Shown piece by piece: positions 11,408 to 24,597 of a stretch of DNA of 64,000 nt; positions within the stretch are counted from its first letter, which is position 1; each line of letters opens with the position of its first letter. This DNA is from Zeugodacus cucurbitae. Lineage: Eukaryota > Arthropoda > Insecta > Diptera > Tephritidae. Both the position numbers and the translations under genes were made by a program. The notes under the pieces were generated by a model, which was not told where the DNA came from, ran no database searches, and saw only the letters and a list, made by a program, of their open reading frames with translations. Location: positions 19,100,001 to 19,164,000 of the forward strand of contig NC_071670.1 in the NCBI RefSeq assembly GCF_028554725.1, given 5' to 3'.

Positions 11408-14400
11408 TAATATAAAAATCTCTTGATTTTGTGTTTTTTATTACAACGATTTAAAACTTCAATGCTTCGTACAAATTATGTGGGTGTAATGATTTTTGAC
11501 AGTTATTTTATGCTTAACGCCCAATTTCGTTATTTCACCTGTACAGGAATTCGTTGAGGCTCTTTAATCCATTAGATCTGCTAAATACCTGACAAACTTC
11601 ACATCATATCGTAGAATAAGATAGATCTCTTAATGAGAATAGACTGGACCGTCATTTAATGTACAAAGTAGGTGTAGATTTCATTGGTCTATTGTTTCTT
11701 CTATCTCGTTTACGTCACATTTACTTATATTTTAAATTTGATTAGAGTCCAATGGTCGCCCAAATATTACACTTTCATTTTCCTCTAGTTACCGTCTTCT
11801 GCAGATTCATTGTGGGTACATGGAAATGAATACTTTAACAGCATCGGACACTGCAAGCATCGTTAACAACTGTAGCATTTCTTTCATTGCACCTTATAGA
11901 TCTAAGCGATAAGTTCGTGCTACCTAAATGGTGATCAACACATTGTATGATCTTCAACCGAGCCAACCAATCTCATTTGTAAATGCTAATGCGTGCAATC
12001 GAATATACATTCGCCAAACAAGGTGTGCGCATGCGCAAATCAACAGCATTTACAAATTGTCTACTCAACAAAATGCCGGCTTCTGCGCCTTTGGAGTCTT
12101 CGGTGTCTTTTTATTGCTTGAATTTCCGAATTGATTATCTGCACTTGTTTGTTTTTCCCTTTTTCTGTTGGTTTATTCGTTAATGCCATTTCTCGACTCT
12201 TGCCTAATTGTTTGTATATTCGGCCTTTATGGCGGCCGTAAAGTTTGTAGGTACATCAACAATGTCAACAACAACAGAAACCATTAGACAATTATAATTT
12301 ATGTTTATGTGCATAGTTTGTTCGAATTTGCACTTGAAGCACCCGAAATTTGGTAATAGTGAAAGTCTCCAAATTATTTCGTTATTACGCATGCGGGTAT
12401 GCGAGTTGGCGGACGCGTGATAATAAAAGACACTCGAATGTTGTTACGCAGATTTATTCGACTTTATGAAAATTGGGTTTACATGGCAATTTAATTGTGT
12501 ATTCTTCGATCACAGAGAAAAAATCTGTCTTTTTGAATATCTTATTATTTTAGTGATACGAATTGGCGATTCTACATTATTATTTTTGTTTTCTTCCTTT
12601 CCATTACGGTGAACACAATGTTGTATGTGACTAATATTATGTTCGGACCGACATTGAAATCATATTTTCATATCAAAAATGGGTTTTCGTTCTAAAACTT
12701 GTGTTTTCATCCATGCAAAATCTGTCAAACGAAATCACAGTTTTCGCTGAAACTGAAAACTTACATTCTACTCATTATAATCAATGCCTGCTCTAGTTTA
12801 GTCGATATAATTGGAAGACATATTTTGCCATTCCCAAATTGTCAGTTAATATTTGTTTACATTTTCAAAAGAATGGAGAAAAAAGTACAAAAAAAGAAAT
12901 TCGGCGGTGAGATGCAGGAAGCATCCGAAGGATGTCACATAATTTATTAAATTAACGAAGTTTTCTTTAAAAAATACAGATTTATTTTGTTGGCAATCGT
13001 GTTATCAAAAATTATACTTACGTTGCTGGAATTAATGATATTTAATTGAAAAAAAAATCAGTAGAAACCTATACAATCTTTTGTCCAATTCGATTTATTG
13101 GGCGTCCCAAGTTCCTTTAATATACCTAATAGGATTAAACGTTGTTTGTTTAACTTTTCTATCTTTTTTGCAAGACCAAAGTGCTGGGTCGTAAGAGTCT
13201 CGTTCAATTCTCTTGAAGAATCATCGCTGCGCAAGATATTTATCTAGCTTTTCAAAGCCAATACCTTCATTATTAAAATTTTCTTGTCGTGATTCTATAA
13301 AACACGATCATTAATAATAATTATAAGAATATAAAGAATATACATATTTAAGATTCTAAAACACACCATTCTCGTTGCTCAAAATTTAAACGAACAAATA
13401 AATTTGTGAACTGTTGAGGAAAACGCATGATGCCGGTCAGAACGACTTTGGTTCCACAAATTGTGTTTTCAAGATGTTTTCAACGTCGGTCCGAACGTAG
13501 TATAAATGTGAATTATTTAAATTAAAATGAGCTTTAAATTTATCGTTTTAAAACGTTTTTCATATCATATTGCCATTCTTTTTTGTACAACTTATTTTTA
13601 AATAATACTCCATCGTTTTATACATTTTTAAAGTACACTGACTAATTACCAACCTCTACTATATAGTTTGACTGCCTCTGGACCGTTTGACTATCACTGT
13701 GGGCATATCTCAGACACGAACAAGTTTTATAAAACACAGTGGCTTTCAAAGTCAGTTATGTGTTATATTCAGGAGTAACGACTACAGGCGGAGGTTATAT
13801 TGTGTTATATTTGTTTTCGAAAATTACAATATAATAAAGCTCGATGAAAGGGATTTAAAAAAGTAAGTGCTTCATAAAAAAGTTCAATGGAGCGGCTAAG
13901 TCGCTTGTAATAAATTAGATATATATATATATATATATATTCGAGCGTATAATGATTTTGCTAAAACTAACATATTATTAACCAGATGTTTATAGAAGTT
14001 ATAACATAGTAACTCTTTAACGTGTTGGGTTAGTATAGAGCCCTCAAAATGTTTTACTTTTGAAATTTTTTCAGGGAGTAAGGAAAAATAGTTTCATATT
14101 TTGTTCTCCGCTACCTTGAAGTTACATTTTGATCTGTGTCAGACTTGCCTCGACTTAGGGTATATGGTAGAGAGAGCATTTTACTTATGATGTTCTGTGT
14201 ACTCACTATAGGTTTATGGTCAAGTAGGTTGTATGATAAAGTATAAGTACCTTCTTCCGTTTCGCTATTTTATTTATGTATTATTATATTAGCGTTTTTT
14301 AATCGTCAAAACGTGATATCGGCCCATACCACCCACTTCCTCATCTTATCATTAAAAAAACGTAAACTTCCTTCATAAAACTGAAAACTATGTCGATAAG

Positions 14401-14575
14401 TAAACATGTCACTAGCGGTACAAATAAAAATAAAATCATTTTTCCTGAAAATGGATTCCTTAGAATCTTGTTTGTAAAGTTATTTCATAATCGTGGTTAC
14501 TGCTCAGACGTGACTTTAATTTGCGGACACTCCCTTGAAATGTTTAGAACATTAGAACATAGAAAAAATAGTTAG
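11408..14575. other. Intergenic sequence, nothing recognised
   Basis: AT-rich, with one (AT)n run at 13918. Short open frames near 12.0 and 12.3 kb have no domain, splice context or codon pattern that would support a gene. Confidence 0.5.
13918..13940. repeat. (AT)n microsatellite
   Basis: A short uninterrupted AT dinucleotide run of about 22 bases. Confidence 0.85.
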
Positions 14576-14581
14576 TTTATT
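14576..14581 (-). terminator. Poly(A) signal of the 14.7-kb GMC gene
   Basis: A minus-strand AATAAA lies about 90 bases after the stop codon at 14669, a normal 3' UTR length for a fly gene. Confidence 0.55.
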
Positions 14582-14668
14582 TAACACAAAATATTACACA
14601 TACAAACAAACATAAACAAAATCACCTTAACACATAAAGTTGAGATTAATCTACAACATCAAGGCTCC

Positions 14669-17600
14669 TTACAACTCTGTGTGTTTTTCTGTCCAGTCTT
14701 CTTTGATCATGTCGGCACCCTTCTCGCCAATCATAATAATCGCCGCATTCGTGTTAGCAGCCACGATGTCTGGCATAATGCTGCCGTCAACCACGCGCAA
14801 ACCCTTAGCACCGTGCACACGGAGACGCCAGTCCACCACCGCTGTGGCATCACCCTCAGGACCCATTTTGGCTGTGCCCACTGGATGATAGACGGTTGTG
14901 GTCATATGATTAATATAGCAACGCCAATAATCATCCGACTGGTAGGGCAAGTGGTTGCAGGCCTCCAAATCGATCTTATGTAACGCAGTTTCACGCTTCT
15001 TGAACGCATTGGTCTCTGGCAATTTCGAGTAGAGGTTCAATGCGCGTATATATGTATCGACGTCGCGCTCATCGGACATGTAGTTTGGATAGATCTTCGG
15101 TTTATCCAAGTAGTTGGCACTGCGCAGCTCAAGATGACCGACTGAGTAAGGCTTCAAGTGCAACAAATAAGTAATGTAGGTATTGGTGAATTCATTAGCG
15201 GCGAGTATGGACTTAGCCACGCGCTCGGTGAAACCGGTCGCAGCTACATAACCTTTCAGTTCAGGACTTTGCATCAAACTGAAGAAGTTTGTGGTTTGAA
15301 TATCGGGGTTGGGACCGTGCAATGAAGTGGTATTAATGAAACCGGTGAGCGCTGTGGCCTCATGATGCAGCAGCTTGCTGTAGCGACCCATCAGTAAATT
15401 GTACATGGCATCGACGAGTTCCTCATCGGTGGGCTTGCGTGCAACAGACTTGTCAATTTGGAAAACCACCGGCAAACTGGCATGATCTTTAAGATTTTGA
15501 CCAACTGGTAGATCTAAAACTACCGGTATGCCCAATTGCTTCAAATGCTCTTTGGGACCAACACCTGTAAACAAATAAACAGGTTTTTATTTACGAAGTG
15601 TTGCCTATTCTATATTTTAACATTTACCTGAAAGCATCAGTAGTTGTGGTGTACCAATCGAGCCGGTAGACAGTACGACTTCCTTCTTAGCCTTTACCAC
15701 ATACTCTGTCGTCCCGTTCAGGACAAAACTAACACCCGTTGCACGCAAATGCTCGTCAAAGTTCACGCGTTTAACGTGGGCATAACGCACGACATGTAAA
15801 TTCTTACGTTCCTTGGGTAAATGTGAATGTGCCGTCGTTATGCGACGTCCGCCATCTTGTGTGCCCAAAATATCAATCTGACCCACCCATGAACCCTCCG
15901 TAAAAGCCGGTGAGCTGCCATAACCCATTTCAGCCATACCCTCACGTATCGTACCACGGAATTCATTATCCGACACATAACGATTCAAACCCATGGGACC
16001 ACCTTTACCGAAATCACCCTCTTTAAAGTCATCGCTAGTTGAACGCAAGTCTTCAGATTTTCGGAAATATTTCAACACATCATCATAGCCCCAAGTGGGA
16101 TTGCCACGATTGCGCCAGTCGTCGAAATCGGCACGTGTACCACGCGCATAGATCATCGCATTCATACCGTTAGTGCCGCCCAGCATTTTACCACGCGGCC
16201 AATGACATTTGCCACCTTCCATCGCCATACAGGACTTGCCATTCGGTTCCGCGTGATACTGCCAATCCCAATTCGTAAACTGTGTGGTAATGTGCCAGCC
16301 AACAAACTGTAATTAAATATAAGTTAGACTCTTGCTAAGGGTTGAGCTCATCTTAAGTGTTTAGTATATATAATATTACCTCAGTTTCGATGGGTGGATC
16401 GCCGCCCGCTTCGAGCAATAGCACCTTCCAATTAGGGTTTTCACTAAGTCTGCCTGCAACAACCGAGCCTGCTGAGCCTGAGCCCACCACGATGAAGTCA
16501 TAATCATCAAAACCTGCGTGAAAGAAAAAGAAGAAAATTTACAATTATCTGTTGAAAGTCCACAGGCATTTTTATAGGTTTATGACTCGAATGACTTTCA
16601 ATTTCCTAGCAGAGGTTATCTCATTTATTTTTTGTTTTTAATAATAAATTAGTTTGCATTTTATTTGTGCAACTTTTTTCGGTCTTTATCTGACTTCATT
16701 GGGATGTTAGTTAGTATACAAAATGAGATTAGTAGTTAGTTGATTGTTAGTTAGTTGTCAACATATTTACACATAACTATTATTTGGCAATAAAACTAAA
16801 GTCAATAAAAATGAAATTGTTAAGTACTTCTTTCCGGAGGTTTGAATTATAATTTATAGATCACAAAGTGATCCGTAGGTTAATAATGTAACTGAAAAGC
16901 TGAGTGTGTCTCCTCAAACCGCCATAACCTAGAATCTAAAGAATTCTTATTGCAAAAATTGTTCGCAAAGTTTCTTATTAATTTTGGAAAATTTTTGCTA
17001 AGTAATGTACTTTTATCTGCAACTCTTATAATCATATCTTCTAACCTTAGATAGCACCTCCAATCGAATACTTGAGAACACAAAGTAAAATTTGAAAACT
17101 AATACACCGTAACTATAAATTAGTATTCATGTAAGGGGTTCTTAAAGAGAGTACAGATTATATGAATGGTTACATTTAATAAACAAATTTTAAACCGGTT
17201 CCAAACTATTGAATATTTCTACGAGAATATGGACAATATACATGCCGATGTTAGTTCACAACCAGGTTCTAAACTTAATATGCAATTCTTCGTTGATATT
17301 TTGTTCGAATGATGGAAACTGCTACAAATATAACATTGAACTATTATTTCGAATAATGATAAGTTTCGGAAAGAAAGGCTTTTAGTCTTTTGGAAATAAT
17401 AATTCTATTGGTTTTTTGATGATTCCACCTAAACACCTTTCAGCCTTAATCAATTATCTCAATTAGTTCAATATGCACACTCGCTCATTTCCCGGTGCGT
17501 GGAATTAGTAATCTATCAACTAACATATGTTAAGTATATTCATATATCAGCTGATTTATTTTCAACAGTACTGGGCAAAAGTCTACGCACAGTGAGATTC

Positions 17601-19504
17601 TTTACGATATTATAGCATTGCATTATGACATTTAATACATTTAGAAGCTCAGAAGAGGTTGCTTTTTCAGAAACTTTTGAATAAAATAGAAAAAAAGTTC
17701 AATTATAATTACACTTTGTTGTAGTTACATAGTTATGTATTTATTTGTGATGACACGCCAAATATAATTCAAAAACGAATAGATCACTTTAGCTGATCTT
17801 TCGTCTTTGCCACGAAAAGTCTAATCTATGGTATTATCAGATGTATTCACTTAAAAATATATCTAGAAAAATCTTCAAATACACAGAAAATAGTCGAAGC
17901 GAAATGTAAATAACAAATGTCAAATCGATTGATCTTAATCATTCAGGTTTAAAGTATGAAGGATTTGCTAGTATGTTTATTAAAATTTAAAAAATATATG
18001 TATATTTGTTATTCTACTACATTTGAATAGACACAGCGAAAGAGAATAGTAATTCTGTTTTATACTGTCAATGTGTAAAGCTTCCCCACTTCCGTAATCA
18101 GACTTTTGCTACACACTATATACGATTTATAGTTGAGCTTAGTTTGTTTACATTGATTGCCAGCTGTCATTGAGATACACAGTTGCACATAATATATATA
18201 AGTATGTACATATGTTTGCGTTTAATGTAAATAAATTAATATGCAAATAAATCTATAGCATTTACTCATGTAAAAACATTTTTCTTGCGAAGTATCAGGA
18301 AAACAAGCACTAATGACGCTTTGTTGCAATATATTAGCGAAATACCTGTCATAAAATAAATATACATATAATTAAAATTAGGGACTTCCTAGAAAAAGTA
18401 TTTATTTTTATTGGCTATAATATTTGCAGTGGTGGTCAATATTTATTATTCCACTCTTATTGAAGCGGATGGTTTTTTTATGGGTGGATGGATGATGGGT
18501 ACATACTGTACTATACTTGGGTAAATATGATACACTAAAAATATTATATGCGAGGAACAGCAATTCTTATAGCAAAATATTCACAATGAAAACTCGTACT
18601 GTACTTTACAACTGTAAAAATCATGTTTATAACTTACTATTTGTATTTCAATTAGTTTTTATTGCTTTTAACCTTGTCTAAAAACTGTATCCCGACCAAT
18701 GACACGGATACTGTATCGAATGCTGAGAGAAATGTTATGTGTTGCGTGTTCGGTGTTAGAAGCATAAGTGTTTCATAATACTTTGAGGATGTTTATCTTT
18801 GTCATTCTTCATTAAAATGATTAATATATTGATTTCTTTTTAGCTGATTATACTACAATCTTTTTAATTTTAAAACTGATAACTAATTTCGGTCGTGCTG
18901 TACACAGTTCCTGCCTTACTTCAATTAATAATTAGGATATAACATTTTTTAATTAGTTATAAGAGATCTTATTCTCTTCAGTTTAAAATTCAATTAATTG
19001 TTGTTCCAATGTTAATGTCGAACCATTGTTTTCCGCAACTCTTCCTAAAGTTTCGACCAAATTTTTTTCTTAAAATTTTTATCTTATACAATATTTGTGC
19101 AATTATTTTTATAACCAAATTAATTGGAGTTAAGCGTTAGTTTATTTTCTAAATATGAATACCCTTCGTATATAATAACTGGTTCTACTTAATAATAAAC
19201 GGCTTTTTATGCATCTCACAGGTTCTTCGTAGAAAATTCTACTTCGAGCTTAAACTTCTTTCATCACAAACACTTTACACGTAACCGCTGAACTCACTTT
19301 TTTTAATTCTACGCCGACTTGCATATTAATGTCTAAATATAGCTACTCACCATCTCGCTCAATCCGCGCGCCATAATCCTCTGGCCAACGATTGTGATCA
19401 CTTAATCCACAAAATTTCGCTATCAATGTCTGTAGCAGCAAAGTCATAAGGGTGTTCGCAGGTCCTGCCGACCGCGCAGCACATTCTGTGCTCAGGAACT
19501 CCAT
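14669..19504 (-). CDS. GMC oxidoreductase, four exons, 620 aa
   Basis: The coding exons are 19351-19504, 16380-16513, 15628-16306 and 14669-15564, joined in that order on the minus strand with GT/AG borders. They total 1863 bases, giving 620 residues plus stop. Intron 1 is long (2837 bases); the others are 73 and 63 bases. The N-terminus has a Cys-Ala-Ala segment and a hydrophobic helix as in the paralogues at 24-35 kb. The GSGSAG FAD motif is at 62-67 and WPRGKMLGG at 132-140. A GSIGTPQLLMLSG signature precedes intron 3, which splits the Gly of GVGP. The catalytic pair is His549 (in YHPVGT) and Asn593 (in ANTNAA). The intron after ...IETE matches the intron position in the genes at 24.6, 27.5 and 51.3 kb, so it is ancestral. 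The substrate is unknown; insect members oxidise glucose, choline, alcohols or ecdysone. A poly(A) signal follows at 14576-14581. Confidence 0.93.
16514..19350 (-). other. Long first intron of the four-exon GMC gene
   Basis: This intron has a GTGAGT donor at 19350 and a CACGCAG acceptor ending at 16514. I see no coding exon, RNA gene or recognisable mobile element in it. The sequence is AT-rich. At 2.8 kb it is far longer than the other introns of this gene, so it could hold regulatory sequence, but nothing specific can be shown. Confidence 0.6.
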
Positions 19505-20215
19505 TACTATACCGTGTGAACACTTGCTCGGCTGATTCGCGACTAACTTTTAGAATGTGTTGAACTTAAGTCGCAGTGTATTTTATTATTTTTGCACTAG
19601 CGGTTAGGCGTTTAAGATGCCGCGAAAGTACTACAACACAACGTCGAAATAGTTAAATGAAAAATTTGCATTTTTTATAAATATGTATGTAGTCCACACC
19701 CCCCTATCGCTAATCAACGCGAGCGCATGTATATTTCAAACTTTGTTTTGATTTTTTATTCTCTAAAATGAGAATTATTAAATGATTAAGTGCTTATACC
19801 ACACCGGTAGCTGTAGAATTTAGAGTGTTTGATAATATGCGCTCAAGCAGGCATGGACACACCTACCTACATATATATACCTAAGTATATAAATATCTAT
19901 ATATAGCAATAAGTTTTTATATCACGCTTCCACACTTGACATCGCAGGTAAACATTTTAGAGCACACACTTGATAGGACGAGTGCCGATAAGTGGCGCTC
20001 ATAGAGAGCTTTTGTTTTCATTTTTCGCATAAGTATGTATGTGTTCATGTGCCGGTAGCAGTATCCTGTAGGAAATATTATACGTTATGGAATATATTCA
20101 TTGGAATTAATTTCTACAGCGAAAAGAAAAAAATTATATTATATTTATTAAATTAGTAAAAATTACTTCGTATAGAAGAAAGAAAGTAGAATTTAAAAAA
20201 ATAATACTTACGATG
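19505..20215. other. 5' flank of the four-exon GMC gene
   Basis: The promoter should lie here. A TAAAATA element on the minus strand at about 19589 sits about 25 bases before a TTCAAC, a weak TATA/initiator candidate. Nothing else is seen. Confidence 0.35.
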
Positions 20216-20720
20216 TTAGTCCTGTGACGTGTGTGTGTACTTGACTCTACCTTGAATTAATTGAATCTGTTTTAGTCCATTGTAAACAAAACAGCCCCAG
20301 ACCATCTTGCTTACTCGGAGGCGTTCTGTTGTTTTAATGCATTCTCCGCTGAATCGTTCGCCTGACTTTCTCGATAGATGGCGTATACCATCTGATCCAA
20401 AGCTATTAAATTTGTATTTGTTCCAATTTCCATGCTCTTTCGCCAATATATACAGCAGTTTCCTCATTCGTTGGCACGAAAACGTTCTCTTAACTATCGC
20501 TTCTATCGCATCATTAAGGTCCTTTTTTATATCTGACGAGGATTTAAAACGATCTAGTAGACAAGACTTTCGCATGAGCCTGTCTTAAGCGAATGATGTC
20601 TTTCGTACTCTTCACGGCGAAAGAACCCGTCTCCCGAATTTATTTATGTAACCCACTACAGTAGTCTTGTTGAATACCTTGAAGCCGGAAATTTGCCAGG
20701 AACTTTGATTTTTTTTTTTT
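20216..20720 (-). mobile_element. Tc1-like transposase relic
   Basis: The minus strand encodes a degraded Tc1-type transposase: an upstream HTH-like part at 20600-20720, then FNSFGSDGIRHLSRK and VSKMVWGCF, which match the Tc1 segments around the second catalytic Asp (normally SDESKFNLFGSDG). The catalytic Asp region is altered and the frame is disrupted. The element ends were not found. Confidence 0.75.
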
Positions 20721-21336
20721 GTTATAAGAATAATATTTCCCCTTTAGTAACATAAGTAGTTTGTCGACGTTTTACCATAGTTTTTACATAACTGCACTTT
20801 CACAAACTTTTTACAAACACAATTGATATTTTACTGCTGCAAATCAACTCTTTATAGCACTATGCTTTTGGTACTAAATGGCTTCTGACGTCTTATTGGC
20901 AAGTCGTTTTAATATATTTAGTTAATCTTTATTAATTTATTTTATAATTTCCTTATCGTTCAAAGTAAAATGAGATTTTCATAACCAAACAACCAACGTC
21001 AAGCTTATGGCCCATTCGGATCATAAATATTTGTTAATTTTATTTTATCTGAATTAAAAAAAAAATCCAAATTTAAAAATGTATTTTCAGTTGAAGAATT
21101 TCCTATATGTCATGCATGACATGGCACATTTACGAGAACATATGTACGCCTATACGTGTGAATGTAAATTAGCACACAATATTAATTCATATTAAGCGAT
21201 CATAAGCGATATCATCTCAATAAGATCGATATAATTATAAACATACAGCGATAGAGAGAGCGAATGTGAGGAAAAATAATAGCATTTACCGGTTTTTATG
21301 AGATATTGTAATCTAATATTCATATACATTTATATA

Positions 21337-21866
21337 CAGTTGATCTTCTCTAACTCGAATCACTATAATCCACAAAAAAACTTCGAGTTATAGAATTTTC
21401 CACAAAAAATGCAATTTTTTTTTAACTTTAAAATATAGATTTATACACAGTTTTATTTATTTACTACGCATACAATTTTATGTACATACGTTAAAACATG
21501 TATTTTGTTGGTTGCACTCTGCTATTGTATGGCTCTTGACGTCTGTAACCCATTTCTGTGTTACATGATTTATGAAATCCATAAGTGTAATATCATATTT
21601 TTGTTCACCTCCATACTAATATAGGGACTCTTTTAAAATTCTGCGTCGATAGTAAAATTTTATTTTTTGTATTATACCCTGGTTGAAAAGTTCAATATAT
21701 GGAAGGAAATTTCTATGAGTTATGGAGACCTTCGAGTTAAAGAAGTTTAAGTTATGGAAGGAAATTTGTATGAAATTTGATTTCTAAACGCTATTGCCCA
21801 TGCAAAAGTTCGAGTTATGGAGATCTTCGAGGTCGAGTAGAAGTTCGTGTTATGGAAGTTCCACTG
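21337..21866. mobile_element. Pogo-like non-autonomous element with TA duplication
   Basis: Flanked by TA (21335-21336 and 21867-21868). The left end is CAGTTGATCTTCTCTAAC and the right end is the inverse, ending in TGGAAGTTCCACTG. The inside repeats TTCGAGTTATGGA-type motifs. There is no transposase. A partial relative lies at 59890-60016. Confidence 0.65.
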
Positions 21867-21868
21867 TA

Positions 21869-24597
21869 TATGTTTACATATGTACAAATGCAATTTGCGA
21901 ACACTTTATCAACATAGTGGGTATTACTACATATATATGTATGCGTCTTAATAATATGTTCTATTATTATATGAGCGATTTCTTATCACTTGTATACCTG
22001 TTTAGCGGTTTGCATACTTAGTAGATTTGTATTTTTCCATTTGCTCTACAGTTACTCAACATATTGATCGGAAATTGTTTCGCAGACAAACTATTTACTT
22101 TGTGGGCGTGTAGCGTTTTAGAACGGAAGCGGTCGCACGAGCTTCACACAAAATATTGCATTACATTTTAACATACATATGTACTTCGATATGTTGTAGA
22201 ATTTATTATTGCAAATTTTAATTTCCCTCAATTACATCTGAGTATATTGCCACTTAAAATAATACTTTACAAAGATCACGGAAGTTCTTAATTATCTATT
22301 TTTCTTAGAAGCTAGGGCAAATGTAAGAGTATGTTACTAAGCAGATAGCCGAAAAAGTATCTAATTTTCGAATAATCGATATGGAATATATTTTCGGTTC
22401 TTAAACAAGTTTTTCTTCCAGTAAAAAAAAAATCGAATACAATTTTTATTTTTATTTATTTTAATTTGTTAAAAATTAATTCTAAAATGCATTCTAAACT
22501 TTTCCTTCAATCTCTATTTTATATACAGTTACTTAATCAAAACTATACTCGCCAATTTGCAACTACGCCAACACTAGGTATTAAGTTTGTACATCATTTG
22601 TTAGTTATTTAACTCTATGAAATACTCTAACTGTAAACATACAAAAATTCCGTTAGACATTTTCGAAAAACAATGTTTGTTTACTTTAAATGAATTTACT
22701 TTTGATTAGTAAAAAACAAATAGTCATTATAATAAAAATTTAATTAGGCATTAAATATGATTATTTTCAATTATATATTGTATTACTGATGTGCCAGCTT
22801 TCACCTCTCGCTGAGCTGTTTGTTTGTATGTGAATGACGTAGTTATGCAATCATGCTGAACTATGACTCTCCTTATCAATTGCATTTTACGACTCTCTCA
22901 CATAAAACTTTCGCATTAATATTCATGAGATTCAAACAAAAAAAATTGTTTAAACTTTAGTGTTAGTGCGCAGTAATATTCGTTAATTGTGCATTCAATA
23001 AAAAAAGAACTGAACTAAGGATGTGTGGAGAGAATAAAAATGTGTGTTATATATCGATTAAATATATGCTGATAGTATGCAGGTTGCTTTGCAATATATA
23101 ATAATATTAAATAGACGAAGTTCGGCTGTAATACTGGGAATTTTTAATTTGATTGAGCTATATTCCACACTATTTTCCCATGTTTCAAGCTTATATCTTT
23201 TTTATCGATATCAACTTGATATTTTGTCAGTCCATAACAAGTGCAAAGTAGAACAGTAAATAACGATATTTTATTCTATAAATATCGACATGTTATCGAT
23301 AATTCGATTTCAAGTTTATGTCAGAGAGGTTTTTAAAAATGGTAAATATTCTTCAAGCAAAAACGATAATATATTAATTTCTTATGTGTAAACAAGTAGC
23401 AAGAGAATGAGACCGGCTTTGCTTATCTCTTTTAATAGCCGTATTTTCTTCGTGCTTGTTGTTTTAGTAGTTCGTTACTTCATATTTCGTGTTAAAACTA
23501 TAAACTGTGAAAGCACTTTTTACTAAGGTCTGACAATCAAATAAAAGAATTGTATGCTTAATTATTCTCTACGAGAGTAAAGAACTGAAAACGGGTATAT
23601 CTAAACAAAAACGAATTTGAAATAAACACAATTCCTACATGTCATACATTACTATTGAAAGAATAATGGCAAAAATAAATATCTCGATCATTTTGATAAC
23701 ATAATGTAATCCAGTAGTTGTAGTTTCCCATCTTTGGTAATTTAATTTAAAAAGATATTGGGCTTCAAGCAAATCTATGACGGCAGTTTTGCTTCCTCAA
23801 ACTACTCAAAGTCACATAAATTAAATAGAAATAAAGACTAGTAAAATTATTTTTCGACGATTAATTTGTTGACCATACATGGAAAAAGTCAATTGCATTT
23901 AAGACCGAAAAGATCAGACTACAACTCACATAAATAAGATTTGATTTCGGTTCTAATACATTCCCATTGTCATTGTATTTGACAAAATCTAAGGAGAACA
24001 GAACCAAAATTAAATACGTGCTGCAGGGATAGATTATCGACTTAAATATTGAAGTCGCTATAATGCTATAATTTATCTATAAACAACCTTTCAAACTGGC
24101 GGACTACTGCAGTATATTTTATATTGGGAAAGTCGCGGAGCTAGCCTGTAACGCACCAACTCGATACTCTAAAGTTAACGTCTATCTAGACATCCAAGCA
24201 GTAATCAAGGCAATAACTCCGTTTCGAATATCGGCCAAGAGTGTTTTGAGAAGCAGGATGGCAGTGGAGAATGCTGCCAGGAATATGAATGGAAATAACA
24301 TAATACATAATAATAATACCCAAAGCTTTGAAGATCACATCACCGCTGAAACACTTCACAAACACGAAAAGAGCTAACGGCGAATTATTCACAAGTTCCT
24401 ATCAAGAACTTCAAGAAAATAATTAATGTCATCACCTTCATCGCAAAGTTGTAAATATTATTTGAGATAGAACCTCCCGTTTAAAGGCAGTTAGTCAGTA
24501 TTAAAATAATGACAATAGCATAAATCATAAACAATTGCATTTTATGGAAACGATATTCGAAAGGTTATAGTTTACAATAGCAAATTTGCACCAGCCA
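21869..24597. other. Intergenic sequence, nothing recognised
   Basis: No coding region, RNA gene or repeat family could be supported. Confidence 0.5.

Noticed and set aside
19930..19960. Third plus-strand AG/GT juxtaposition (GCAG then GTAAAC)
   Set aside because: The pyrimidine tract is poor and there is no good branch-point motif.
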